Positions 35,711 to 48,165 of a DNA stretch of 64,000 bases are shown piece by piece (within the stretch, counting starts at the first letter, position 1; each line of letters starts with the position of its first letter). The stretch is from Mytilus galloprovincialis (Eukaryota > Mollusca > Bivalvia > Mytilida > Mytilidae): the NCBI RefSeq assembly GCF_965363235.1, contig NC_134846.1, positions 72,948,724 through 73,012,723 of the forward strand, written 5' to 3'. Made by a program: the position numbers and the translations under genes. Under the pieces are notes generated by a model that saw only the letters and a list, made by a program, of their open reading frames with translations, was not told the origin of the DNA and ran no database searches.

Positions 35711-35814
35711 ACAGTGCCAATTCATCAATAGCAGTACTTGACTGGAAAGAAGAAGGTCATAGTGCCGTAGCCATTTGTAAACACCCATTGCGTTTGATTG
35801 ATGTTGTTTCAAAT
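35711..35814 (+). CDS. Isolated exon-like segment, possible WD-repeat-type strand
   Basis: An AG acceptor with a pyrimidine-rich lead (TCTATTGCAG) precedes a 104-base open stretch that ends at a possible donor (AAT followed by GTATAA) or, unspliced, reaches a stop six bases later. It enters in phase 1 and leaves in phase 0. The protein contains SIAVLDWKEEGHSAVAICKH, which has the look of one blade of a beta-propeller. No companion exons were found nearby, so it may be an orphan fragment or part of a gene whose other exons I missed. It does not fit the reading phase of J-domain exon 5. Confidence 0.35.
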
Positions 35815-35948
35815 GTATAACTATAAAAAATTGTTTGGTTGTTACGTTCATATGATATGAAATACATGAATTTGTGTCCATTTGACACTATTCCACCGCG
35901 GCTCGCAGTTTTTCATTTCAATATTCAATACACCTAATCGCTATTTAT

Positions 35949-36257
35949 TCCATTCCGGACAAGTTCTAAAATTACACAACTTTTTCATCCAGTTGAAGTT
36001 ATCTGGGACCCTGTTTAAACAATTCACCATGCATGATACTTTTTAATGAGACCTGTTTAAACTACCGTAAATACTTCAAACAAATTATTTTTTTACTTCA
36101 ATTTTAATTTCGAAAAAAGTGGATTATACTATATCAAAGTTTCTTGTTGATCACTTTCTAAAGATTTTTCTCCCTCAGCTCACTACTGATGACCTCCATT
36201 TTTCGGCCGGTGACCCAAACAGGAAGTTGTATAAATGACTGTTTTTCCCGGAATGGA
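35949..36257. mobile_element. MITE with TCCATTCCGG inverted ends
   Basis: Left TCCATTCCGG, right CCGGAATGGA, about 309 bp apart, with A/T-rich interior plus CATTTTTCGGCCGGTGACCC near the right end. No coding capacity. The target duplication is not clear. Confidence 0.6.
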
Positions 36258-36709
36258 CTAAAGGGATATGGTGTATGAATGGTGAAATCTGGGTAAAAAC
36301 AATAATTTGGCATGTCTATGAGTTTGTCCTAAAGATTTTTATTCATTTAACTTTATTCTAAAATCAGTCGCTTCACAGGCTGTGTGATTGTCATGTTAAA
36401 AAGTGAACTAAGCAATTTCATGGTAAACTATCGTAAATTAAACAGTACGGACAAACGAATGGACAAACAGACAGAAAGATGGACGCGTAAACCGGAAACC
36501 ACAATGTCCCCTTAATATCGTAAGCATGGCTTAAACATGTATTTGCGTTCACTTACAGTACATAAAGTAAAGATTAAGGGAACAAAAATCTTTTTTTTTT
36601 CATATATAAGTCAGTTGTGTTTCCGATATTGTTTTAACTTAGCTTTGTTGCCAATTTTATTTCGATTTGACTAATGAAGTAGAATTAGTGTTTAAAACAA
36701 GTCACTGAA

Positions 36710-38475
36710 ATGAGGGGGGGGGGGGCAATGGGTTTAACTGTTATGCTGTTATGGAGCATTTTAATTCTTTGTTATCTGTTATTCTGAAAATATATTTACT
36801 GTTAGCTGTTATTGACTTATTCTTTGTTAGCTGTTATAGGACTATTATCTATTTTGTTATCTGTTATTGTGAGAATGTATTTGCTGTTAACTGTTATTGA
36901 AAACTGGAATGTTAGCATTTTGACACCCAATCTTCCGTATAATTTGAAGATAATTGAAAATTGTGATTTGAATGGATGATAGTCTCATTGGCACGCTTAC
37001 CACATCTTCTTACAATGTATATCTATTGGGGTCTTTCTACTGGTAATATCGGGTGGCACTGTATTTGCAGAAGAATTTCAGTAACATACATCACATAAAC
37101 ATATTAAAATCAATTGGACCCAGGACCATTCCAGTATATATTATTATTATACTTTGTATTAAATTCCATTGTCTGTGAACATGTAGCATTTTGTACAAAT
37201 TATAATTCACTTATTACTTGTACAATAACTTATAGTATGGATTTTGTTATAAAAAAGCATTGGTACACCCTATAGATTATTTTTATTCAATGACCACATA
37301 ATAATCTTTATGATGTACTGTTACACCACTGTCCCTGATTAGGGGAGGATTGGACACCAACTAGCATGCTAACGTTGACGCAATCACATTCTGTATGTGC
37401 CTACTTCCAAGTCAGGAGCCTGGATTCAGTGGTTGTAGTTTGTGACTGTGTTACTAAGTTTCTCGTTCACTATTTTGTGGATAAATTAGGCAGTTAGTTT
37501 TCTCCTTTGAATTATTTTACATTACTAAGTGGTATGGGTTTGAATTATGGCTTTTGAAATTATACAACATCTTTTTCTTTTAGCATTTATATTATAAATG
37601 CTACTCCCTCTCTGTTCATTTACATGAAAGAGAACCCTGACCACCATATTTTTAAAAGTTTTTTAACTGCTTCACATGGCGAAAATTGAAGCTCTGAAAC
37701 CATTGATGCAAATAAAGATGTGTCTTCAGTTTAATTTTTCGATAAATACCCTTTTTAAAATCCTACAGCTTCTCCCATGCTGTACCAAAATTTTCCATAT
37801 TCTATAATTTCGCATAAGAGGCATGATTGGTGTTTCACTTGGTGTCATCCAAATTTTCACTAGGTCTAAATTCTATTATACTATCAGAATTGTCACTTGA
37901 GGCAATTTCTATTATCAGAAGAACCACAACTGGCATGCATGTTTCAGTTACATGTCCTGTCTCAACTGATCTGGGTATTTTTGTATTTTATAAGTAAGTT
38001 TTATCAGGAGGTCATTAAATAAAAAAAATATATTGTGCATCAATTTTTTTTTATTACTTGTAAAGTCTATATATTGCTTTTCAGAAGAAAAAAAATCTAA
38101 AAATCAAATTGATAATAAATTGTCACTGGCTGCACTATTTTCAAAAATTAAATAAAAAAAACCTAAATCATTAACAATTGATCCCTCAAATGCCCTAGAT
38201 TAAAAATATCCCTATATCAAAAACAGAAACTAGTAATTTCGTTCAGAAAAATTCAACAATCATACTATAACTTATTTAAAATTTTCTAGGTCCATACCAC
38301 AAGTTATATACTAAGATCTACGAGTCATCTACTGGATTGGTCCTGGGCAGATTTATTTTCATATTTCATTTACTGTTATCTGTTATTATCCCTTTTCAAT
38401 TCCTTGTTATCTGTTTTCCACCAAATCAATTCACTGTTTTGCTGTTATGGGGACCCCCCTTGCCCCCCTCTGAAA
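36710..38475. mobile_element. Repeat-bounded element rich in CTGTTAT motifs
   Basis: The left border (36710-36900) has a 14-G run and then CTGTTATGCTGTTATGG and several TTTGTTATCTGTTATT phrases. The right border (38370-38475) has the same CTGTTATCTGTTATT phrases in direct orientation and then C runs matching the left G run in inverted form. A family A copy (37305-37580) lies between. The overall identity is uncertain. Confidence 0.4.
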
Positions 38476-38479
38476 TTGG

Positions 38480-40490
38480 TTCTGGTTTTAAAAGTTAATA
38501 AACTTGAATGTCGCGTCTGTAGTGGTCAATTCTTAAAAGATTTTTATAAACGTTGACTTATTTTTGTCCAATCCATTCAGGGAGAAAAAAAAAGACGCAC
38601 AATCATAGTAAATAAAACATGCATAGACTGGCACCAATTTTCAAAATTGATCAAACTAGTTAATCATCAGAACTGTGCAATGTGCAATGTTTTGTGATAT
38701 TTATTTAATTTTGAACCACAAAGGGATTTAGAACATTCACATTTAAGCTCAAGTACCCTTTATACGCCTTATTCATTTTGAAATTAAAAAAAATATATAC
38801 ATAAACATATTTCTGTATGGGTTATACGTAAAAATAACTAGTGGCGTACTGGTGCAAGCGAGCTGCAAATAGTAACACAACTTTGACATATACATTGAAA
38901 TTAAACAAAACTAAAGTTATCAGAATTCTTATTGTCAGTTCTAAAAGGTCATCTGTGCCGTATGACATTTCTCATCTACCTATTTATACATATATATGTT
39001 CCCTGCCGGATAACGATGTTTTTATTGTGCTGTACAGTTCTATGAAATCAGAGAATGAATAAACTTAGTAATGACATTTCCAAAGTTTGAAATCTTTATA
39101 AAATAATCAATATTTATTTACATTTAAAGGAAATTACAGCATTAATTTATAGTACAATGTAACAGAGAGCTGATGGTTAACAATACATGCTATACACCTT
39201 GTCAGTAAAAAAATGTGTTTTATTTCTAACTTTCTACAAACTACAAAAATATCAATACGGATGAAAGAATTGACATTTTGGTCGGGATGACTTAGGTGGA
39301 ATGTATATCCATTAATCTGGAATCATTCATGTAAATTTTCAGAGTGATAAGGTCTAAAACAGGCAAGACTTGTTATTTATTACCAGTTTTTTTGTCGTAT
39401 TTTTTTTACTTAAAAGTGTAAAATGTAATAAAACTAACAGTCAATTAAAAAGTTCAAATTTCTTCAATCAATTTAGAAAAGACAAATCGGGTGAACTTAC
39501 AAAGGAGCTAGACTGTGTGTCGACCGGGTATAACATATCCTGCTATGCATATACATCACCTACAATTCTACTGGGTTGACCTCAGTGAACATGTAGTACA
39601 CGAACGAGTGAATTCACGATATAAAAATGAAAATAAACAGATATCATATACAACAAGAGCCAAGCAGTAACTGTACCTTGCCAAGTTGCACATCCTGCCT
39701 TTTATTTTAAATCAAAACTCCTGTCCTTCCTATTTTTCAAATTTTATCCTCCATTCGATGATAATTTAGAGGATAAATATAAAATATGAGACTAGTAAGA
39801 TAAAAGACTACAATGAGAATGTAATCTAGATTACCAAGTATTTCATTTCAAGAAATTCTTGTTGTAAATCAGCATTGCATCCTTAATAAAATTGAAAAGA
39901 AGGCTTGTGATCGAAAACCATAAAAGTAAAAACAAACCCCCCAAGTTGAACAACTTATACAGCTGTCTTTTTTACATTATTATGACTATTAGTATTAGAA
40001 AGAATGAAAACACACTTCTCATTGTAAGATCAAGATCCTAGCTTCTATTTGAAGATGTTGATAAAATACAAATGAAAACTTAATTCAGATGTAGTGTAAT
40101 ATCAAGATATTACAGACTACAACGAAGAGAGAAACAAATGCTTCCTTCATTTACCTGACAATATCATTGTTAAATACAGAAACAATACATATATATATTG
40201 ACAACTATGGGCCAAATCAAGATGCACGTACTTGGTCCTAAAATGATGAATAGAGAAAACAATTGGTTTTGATAGCAGAAATATTTCGATAAACGAGTAA
40301 ATGTTAAATAATTCACATAAAAGAAGTTAACTTACATAGGTTTGAATATGCGATAACTGTAAAAATATGAGAGAAGACAACCCAAGCATAGTATTTTTTA
40401 CGACTTTCTTGGAGTTGCATGCAGTACGACATACACACCCAATGTTTGAAACGTCAGTGGTGACGTAATGCTATGGGAGATAACAAAGGG
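38480..40490. other. No gene recognised
   Basis: A+T-rich. Short frames at 38841-39062 and 39370-39579 lack splice or family support; the second has a hydrophobic start but no ATG. Confidence 0.4.
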
Positions 40491-40494
40491 ACAT

Positions 40495-40880
40495 TCAGAA
40501 CTCAAAAGTCGAAGAAAATCTGACAAAAAAAACCCCGAAAAACGACGAAAGGACAACAAAGCACTACTTATAGAAAACTAATGACTGATCAACAAAAACG
40601 TCTATAAAAACAGGGCGTGAATTCATGACCTCCGGTAGGGTTAGTAGATCCTGTTCTACATGTGTCACATGTGACGTCATTTTTTAAGCATTTCTTACAA
40701 TGGTTTACATCAAAATATGTTACGTGAACATTTTTTTTTTTAGAAAAAATCGTTTTTTCTTTTTTTTTGTGTTCAATAATTTTGTTTTTGTTTTTTTGTG
40801 TTCAATTATTTTTTTGTGCATTGCGTGGTCCTGTTGGGTGATTTGTATGAAATTTAATATACTTTTTAATAAATTTAGAT
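40495..40880. repeat. Family G repeat followed by a T-rich tract
   Basis: 40495-40670 resembles 12395-12610 (CGACGAAAGGACAACAAAGC, AACTAATGACTGATCAAC, GTTAGTAGATCCTG). 40727-40815 is a series of T runs interrupted by GTGTTCAAT. Confidence 0.55.
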
Positions 40881-40889
40881 TTTACTAAT

Positions 40890-42930
40890 GCCATCCCAAC
40901 ACTTTTATTGAATATCCACTGTTTTTCCTTTGCTACCAGAAGCAGTAACTGTTGGCCATGGCTACAGATATGAACCAAGCAGAAAATGAGATATAAGTCA
41001 ACGAAGACTGCAACCACAGACATAAATGAGTTTTTCAACAATTTACAAGTGTTCATCAAATATGCCAAAAAGATTAATAAATACCATGAAAGATCTACCC
41101 TTAACACAAAATTCTCAAAATAACAAAAACATTTAACAATATGACAAAAGATAAGCATGAAAAGGGAACCAATTAACTTCTAGAGTGGTATGTTTTTTTG
41201 GTCTGAGTCAGCATTTGTTTTTGCGCATAACACGACCATTTTAATTTGTTTTTCAACGTTATCAATCAAGCTATTTTCTTTTCAAAATTTAACACTATGA
41301 GGTATGGTGAAAATTTAGATTCAGATTTTTCTTTTGCCATCTGCTGGACCCCAATATTTTTTTCATCAACAATGAGGATCATAATATTTATTTAGGAAAA
41401 ACACATACCCCCCTTTTGAAATTATATAGTCGTTCCCCGCTAACAAGGTACCTGACTCGGGACATGTGCATAAACAGTTGTACAGGGTTAAACTAGATTT
41501 TTGTAATTTGAATTTCACATTAAAACCATGTAATAAAAATCATATAAGAGGACAAAGTACTAACTGTTTCATAACAGTCTTATAGATAATAAAAAAAAGG
41601 TACAAGTCCAAACATAACACCAATACAGGTCTTGCTTATCAAGTTTTTATTGCAACACTGACAAATATAATATACAAATATTTATAAGATGACTTTCACA
41701 TCCTTAATAGATATGGCCTTCATTTAAGTTAGAATCATAAACTTTTATCATATTTGAAATCTCCACATAATGAAAAAAAAATGTAAATTGATTTAATAAA
41801 ATGAAATTGAGAACAAATTAAATTTTGTTAAAGTATCTTGATTACCGTTTGTATAAAATCATGTTCAAACTTTTAGTTTTACGTATAGTATAAGGTTAAA
41901 TTTTAATAAAAGGTGTCTCAGTTATAGGCCAGAACCACGACATAACAACGCGGTAGACTAATATGAACTGATACCAGGCCACAGTATTAATACGCATCCG
42001 TTTACTGTTAAGTTTCTATCCATACACATAAAGTATAACACTGTATGACAGACAATGAATAAAACGCAAAACCGTACAATTCAGAATTGACAACATAGTT
42101 TAGAAAGTCTAGGAACATTTGCGTTAAATCGATCTTCAAAGACATAAAATTATCATAAACAACTGTCCTACCTTTATGACAAATATACTGATGTTCATGT
42201 ATATTAACACTTACCGTGTTGAACTGTTTTTCAGAAAAAGTCTAATTTCCGTTTATTTGCAATAATATGCCCCAAAGTTGGTCATCAGGTGCAAAAAGCG
42301 TCAATTTTGACGATTTTTCGTCCTTTATCTTGACCCGGGTATCAAACTGTAGCCTGCATGTAGAGTGGACCCCAGTTAACAAATTGATTCCCAGTCAGGT
42401 GGGAGTGAATCTGATCTTGGTTTAGCAGTGTAAAGAAGGTCATTTGGACCAAAAATACGGAATTTCACGATTTTTTTTACTACAAATGGACCCGAAACCG
42501 AAAGTAGTTGTTTTTCATGCGTATTTCAATAATAATTACGATCAGTAGTTATATGCCTGCGGCTTTGCACTATTTTTGCAAGTTTTAGGCCTCTGAACTT
42601 CCTTTGTAAGACACAGAAGGGAAGCCAACCCCTCCAGAAAACCGAGTTTCATCCGATTTCAATTCTCTAAGTCCGTATTTGTGCTCAAAATGCAATTTAT
42701 ACCTGAGAAACATGACAATAGATAGCCTCAGGTTGAGGGAACATGCATAACTTTCGAAATAAGTATCATAAAGGTGACTCCTAAAGGTATGGAACACCAT
42801 TGGAGCCATATAACGGTGGTTTCGGTAGTCCCGTCATATGACGGTCACATCATGGTAAGGGTTAAAACCAAAAAGGGATTGACAAGGGAATCAGGTATAG
42901 AAAATTTATTTTGGAAACCAAACACTATCT
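40890..42930. other. No gene recognised
   Basis: A 118-codon minus-strand frame (41158-40802) is hydrophobic and unlike any family I know. 42220-42900 has somewhat higher G+C, including CGGTAGTCCCGTCATATGAC near 42817, but no coding structure I can support. Confidence 0.35.
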
Positions 42931-42943
42931 GGATCACTGACTT

Positions 42944-43035
42944 CTTTGTTTGTTTGTTTGAAAATGTTTGTTTATTTGTGTGTTTGATGTGTTTTTGTTT
43001 GTGTATTTGTTTGTTTGTTTGTGTGTTTGTTTTAT
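42944..43035. repeat. TTTG-rich simple repeat
   Basis: Imperfect runs of TTTG and GTTTGTTT with interruptions. Confidence 0.9.
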
Positions 43036-43459
43036 TTTGTGATATGCAGGATGTTGATGGTTGATGTCGTTTGCTGTTGTTTGTTGTGACGCTTAGGTTT
43101 TTCTTAAATAATTCCTTCTACCTTTTTGTATGTATGAAATACTCCATATAAATTTACTATAGAGAAAAATCATGAACAATCATGGTATCTTTTAATGTTC
43201 CTTTGAATTTCAATTATACATTTATTTTGTTTATTGTATACCCGTATTAAATAAGATGGGTAACACACTGTGGTATATTCGTGGATCTTCCAAATGTTCC
43301 TAAAAATGTTACCGAATTATTAATTTCTATTTTTTTCAAGAATTGAAACCGAGCCGCAGAGTCACTAAGAAACTACCTACTGTACAAAATATCTGTTAAG
43401 AGTACATACAGTATAAGTCCTTATCAGTAGATATGATAATCCGGAATTTGCATCTTGTT

Positions 43460-43690
43460 AGGGACGACATCAAAAGATCGATGTAGGATAAAAAAACTTA
43501 ATTCAAATAGTTTGGGGGTGGGGGGTCAACATTGTTGCAAGTTTTGTTAATCTAAAATCGATTTTACATACATCCCTATTGGTCAATCAATTTTTCCCAA
43601 ATTAAGTTAAGAGGGAGGGGGGGGGGGGTCAGTGAAAAAACTATGTGAATTAAGTTTTTTATCCTTCATTGAACTTTTGATGTCGTCCCT
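43460..43690. mobile_element. MITE with GGGACGACATC inverted ends, copy 2
   Basis: AGGGACGACATCAAAAG at the left and CTTTTGATGTCGTCCCT at the right. The interior is the inverse of the 24467-24694 copy, including G runs where that copy has C runs. About 231 bp. Confidence 0.82.
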
Positions 43691-43834
43691 TATTGAACAC
43701 ATTTAGACAAGGTTTCTTGATGGTCTCGGTCCTCCCAAACTCTTTACAGACGCTGTTACGATTTGGTTGACCATCATCAAATATATTTTACACACTTGTG
43801 AACTGCAACACAGATTACCTCATTCATATTTCGC

Positions 43835-44035
43835 TTGCAATAATCAAATAGTCTTTCTCGTTTGAATTGTTTTATATTTGTCATTTCGGGGTCATTTCTA
43901 ACATGTTTTATATGGTTCGAGTTTTGCGTATTGATGAAGGCCGTATGGTTACATTTAGTTGTTGATCACTATGTCATTTGCTTTCTTGATGGCGAGCTAT
44001 CCTCCTGGTGGTCATACCAAATGTACTATCCTATA
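43835..44035 (+). repeat. Family A repeat, diverged fragment
   Basis: From TTTCTCGTTTGAATTGTTTT to GTGGTCATACCAAATGT. A short GT repeat follows at 44391-44410. Confidence 0.6.
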
Positions 44036-44039
44036 TTTT

Positions 44040-45652
44040 GATACAACCAAATGTTATTTATCATTAGTGTTAGTTGCATTGCGCAACTAGAAAGGTGATG
44101 CAGGAAAGGCTTACCCGTCCGAAATACTTGAGTTACCACTTGTTTTGTTTTAAAGGAGTTCATACATCTTTTGCTCAATTTTGATCTGATATTGTGGAAC
44201 AATGGTTTAGTGGTGATCTGAGTATCATTTGTACAGAAAGCCCTTTCCTTGATTAATTTAGAATTAATTTCTCAGTTTCGCCAGAATTAATATTTCATAC
44301 GGATTTGCGTTTGCTTTTGTTTGTTGCATATGTGTGTTCCATTGCTTTTGCTTTTGTTTGTTGTATATATTTTTTCCATGTTTTCACGTGTGTGTGTGTG
44401 TGTGTGCGTGTATGATATTTCAGATGTACAAACATAAATAGAAATAAGTACTATATAAGAAGTTGTAAATGGTATAATCTAAGAATTGTAAAGGTGGTAT
44501 AAAGTATGACTAATCATTGAGGAAAATAAATAACTTTTTTAAATTATTATTTCAATGACTATCCCACAGGATCACAATTTTACAAAATTCATAAGTTGGA
44601 CGTCAAAAGCTGGACGGCACATTAACAATATTAGAACAATAATAAACAAAAAATATATTATAAATAAAGATTTATACAGCAAATGCTTAACATTTTTAGA
44701 ATACATTTTGGGTTTTTTTTTTATAACAAGAAGCTTTTAATCGGAGAAGCGATTCTATCGCACTATCCATGCATAAGCTATCACAGATTTATCTGTTTTC
44801 GTGTAACTAGTTGCACTTTTCTTTAGATTTCACATTATGAATTCAGTAAATGAAATAACTTTTACTAAAATGTATACTTAAAGTCAATTCAAGATTTATG
44901 AAATTAAGGCTACTGTACAGAAATGAAAACAAAAAAATGTAATTGTTAATTATTTTTGTCAAAAATATATTACTATGTCATAATTTGTAAATTGTCATAT
45001 CGAAAGTCCCAAAAATAAGAGTTGCATTAACTTTTAATCGCTAAATCATCGAACTAATGGTTGCTGGCACGTATAACGTATAACGTATTTAGTCTTATAT
45101 CATTAAAATAATTTGAAAATATTTTACTTAAATATGAATAATAACGATAATAAAAAAAAACAATATACAATGCTTATTTAAATATGTGAAACAGCAAATA
45201 AAAATAACAAGATCATTATCACAGTTCATGGAAATACCCTTGGACGGATTACATCGGCTCTTATAAACATGGCAAGATATATTAACTACTGTTTTTAAAA
45301 TGTTTACATATGTAACGTTACATCATCAAGCCTCAAAGTAAATTCTTACGATATCTTTCATCAATACTTACAGTTTGTTTATACTACAGCTTTTGATTTG
45401 ACCTCGAACATAATATTATATTAAAATGATTTTTTTTAAATGTTTGCATGCCAACATGAATTTGTCATGTAAGCTTGTTTTCTCTATTGTACATATTTTA
45501 AAATATCAAATTGATATTTAACAAATGTGATGTCATCAGGGTGTTGGTCTGTAAATCCCATATGGAACTATCTACCAACGTTTCATTTAGTTAAGACTAC
45601 ATATTAAAAACAAGATTATCGTTTTTGGTTTGGTACGTATGTTGACAATCTG
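44040..45652. other. Downstream of TMEM26; no gene recognised
   Basis: A+T-rich. Contains the GT microsatellite near 44391-44410 and a short plus-strand frame at 44555-44740 without family support. It probably includes the TMEM26 3' UTR at its right end. Confidence 0.4.
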
Positions 45653-46950
45653 CTATGGATCAAGAAAACTGTTTTTAGTTGAGGTGGAACCAATATTTGA
45701 TATTAGTGATTGCTTTGATGCTTTCTTTGCAGGCGGGACTGACTTTCTATCTTTTAAAGGAGTCGGTTTGTCTTCTTCCTCTGAGCCAATAGTGTTGATT
45801 TTCTTACATATCACTATTATGCGATAGAACTGTAAAAAGAGAACAAGCACATTTTTGGCCGTAAAGAAAAGTATTCCGTAAGACAATACCCCCTTAACAA
45901 TTATTGAGTACAGTCTGACAACTAAAAAAGGACCATCTTGTAAAAACATGGAAATAAATAAGCTCCAAATTTCTACTTCAAATACTCTATCGCAGCAACT
46001 TGGCATTTTCTCCTTTTCTTCACCCTTTGGGGTATTTTCTGGCACCTCAGCTTCAAGGTCAGTCTCCCTTGCAACTACTTTACCACCGATATCCCTGGTT
46101 GAAGTAAGTATCAAACAAAACTGAATCAAACTCAATGACCAGACTCCTAATGTAGCATAACTCAGGTATAAGTCTGACCTAATTTCAGGCTCTTCAAACA
46201 CAACAAATAACTCCATGACGTCAGACGCTGATCCAATATAAACAAATAGCAATTGAGATAACTGGTCACGTGTTATTCGTCCTCTAGGCAACATCCATCT
46301 TGCCAGAATGAATATGAATAACATAGACTGTTCTAGCACGGATACCCAAGTGTCTGCATCAAGTTTAACTGGCAGTGATACCTGTTAGCATAATAGAAGA
46401 AATATTAATTAAATCATTAGCAACAGTAAAATCTTGTCTTTGTGAAATATAATTTGTTGTTTGTTGCTTAAGGTCCAGTGGCAAATATTTCATGTATGCT
46501 CAGGACGATTGATGAGTTGACAGAACAATTCAATTTTTGGTTTTCGTAATTGCTATTTTGATTGAATCGAAACTGATGAATATTATGTAGTCTGTCGGTC
46601 AAATCCATTCAGGAGCATTTTGTTGTTTTACTTTTAACTGTTCGCGGCATACCTTGAGTACTTTTACGACTTTTGAAAATAATCACTACTGTGACTATTA
46701 GATGTAGTAATTCTCTAAATGTCTTAATACCCCGAAGATTGATTTTTATTACAAATAAGTTATTACCACAGCAAGTATTTTTAAATGTGTTTGTTCACTT
46801 ACTCCACTTATTGCAGATAGTGCCTCGTTTTGAGCATTTGTTATATTGGCTGATTCACTGATTTCTGTAAATTTCTCCAGTCTGTCAATTTCAAGTATCC
46901 ATATAGCTGGAACTGTCCCCGCTAAGTAAAACAATATACAGGGACTAAAC
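45653..46950 (-). CDS. TMEM26: TMEM26, last two coding exons (5' exon not found)
   Basis: Transmembrane protein 26 is a multi-pass membrane protein of poorly known function, reported in vertebrates as a beige-fat surface marker. Exons: 46950-46803 and 46381-45653 (stop TAG), with clean GT-AG borders and matching phase. The first reads FSPCILFYLAGTVPAIWILE, as in the vertebrate [21 protein letters not shown]. The second carries the family hallmarks LFIFILARWMLPRGRITRDQ, LSQLLFVYIGSASDVMELF and SMFLQDGPFLVVRL, plus TAKNVLVLFLQFYRI. About six transmembrane segments and a hydrophilic Ser/Lys-rich tail follow from this. The segment of roughly the first 60 residues, ending in Trp split after its second base, must lie right of 46950 or outside the window; no convincing exon was found. 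Confidence 0.93.
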
Positions 46951-46954
46951 CTAA

Positions 46955-47750
46955 ATGAAAAAAAGAATACATTTTAAATAACCAAATATAGACTAATTCA
47001 TCAGCCTTCTTTTGTCGAATCGTTATCTTCGTCTGTCAACCTTCAAAATATTTTATTTTACGGATGTCGAAAAAATAGTGTGCATGTCCTGTACATGCTA
47101 GAACAGATTTTTTGTTATCATTTGCAGGTTCTGCACGTGACATGCTAGATTTTTAAATTTAAATGTAAAATTCACGATGACTGTTTTACACGACACTTAC
47201 ATATTTCCATATTTATATTTGACACACATGTGTCAAGTATATTCAAATTACAGTGATTAGAAGTGTTTAATGACCTTGACCGGTTTTACAGCCCTTGCAC
47301 GGTCGGTACCATTATGAAGTCCTGGGACATTATGAAGTTAATATCATATTGCCGGTGAGTTCAGATTAGATTTAAACGTACATTAAAAGTTCAACTATCT
47401 TGAAAGACTTCAAAAACTTGTCAGCAGTAAAGTTGTCACATATTTAGATATGTGTATGATAAAAACACATATTGATGTGACTGCATACGACTGATATACC
47501 GAAATATTTAATCTGCAAGATATTCCACCATTTCACCATACATCGTTGACTGTGTTATAATTCTAGGCAAAGCTGGTGCCGAGGAACGGAATCACTCTAC
47601 TAACGAATGCTATCTTTAATATAGCCTAGATGGTGATATGGTTCAGTCTTAGAGGCGTTGCGACGGGTCAAAGAATTGTGTGATGAACGAAAAAAGAAAG
47701 AAATGTGTTAACACACATTTGCAGAATTAATACTGATGGGCTTAGAAGTT
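46955..47750. other. TMEM26 intron; nothing recognised
   Basis: A+T-rich without repeats I can identify. Confidence 0.45.
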
Positions 47751-47754
47751 ATAA

Positions 47755-48165
47755 AAAAGAAGATGTTGGATGATTGCCAATGAGACACCTTTACACAAGA
47801 GACCAAATGATACAGAAATTAACAACTATAGGTCACCGTATGGCATTTAACAATGAGCACAGCCCATAAGCTAAAAGGCCCCGAAACGACAAATGTATTT
47901 AACAATTCAAACGAAAAAACTAACGGCCTAACTTATGTACAAAATAATGAACGAAAAACAAATAAGTAACACATCAACAAACGACAACCACTGAATTGCA
48001 AGCTCCTGACAAAGGACAGACACGTACATACAGAATGTGAAGTGGTTAAACATGTTAGGGGGATCCCAACCCTCCCTTCTATGACAGTGGTGTAACAGTA
48101 AAACATAAGAACGAACTATAGAATCAGTTAAAAAAGGATCAAATCACCTGGTGGATACAAATAGA
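47755..48165 (-). repeat. Family A repeat, near full length, inverted
   Basis: From GATGATTGCCAATGAGACAC through CATGTTAGGGGGATCCCAAC to GAACGAACTATAGAATCAG, the mirror of 4675-5098. Confidence 0.8.

Noticed and set aside
39370-39579. Frame that looks like a small secreted protein with a signal peptide
   Set aside because: It starts at TTG rather than ATG, and no acceptor or family supports it.
42774-43064. A plus-strand frame (MTPKGMEHHWSH… DGHIMVRVKTKKG) that faintly recalls the C-terminal part of a retroelement integrase
   Set aside because: The similarity is short and the rest of the frame runs into TTTG simple repeat. No neighbouring retroelement parts or end repeats were seen.
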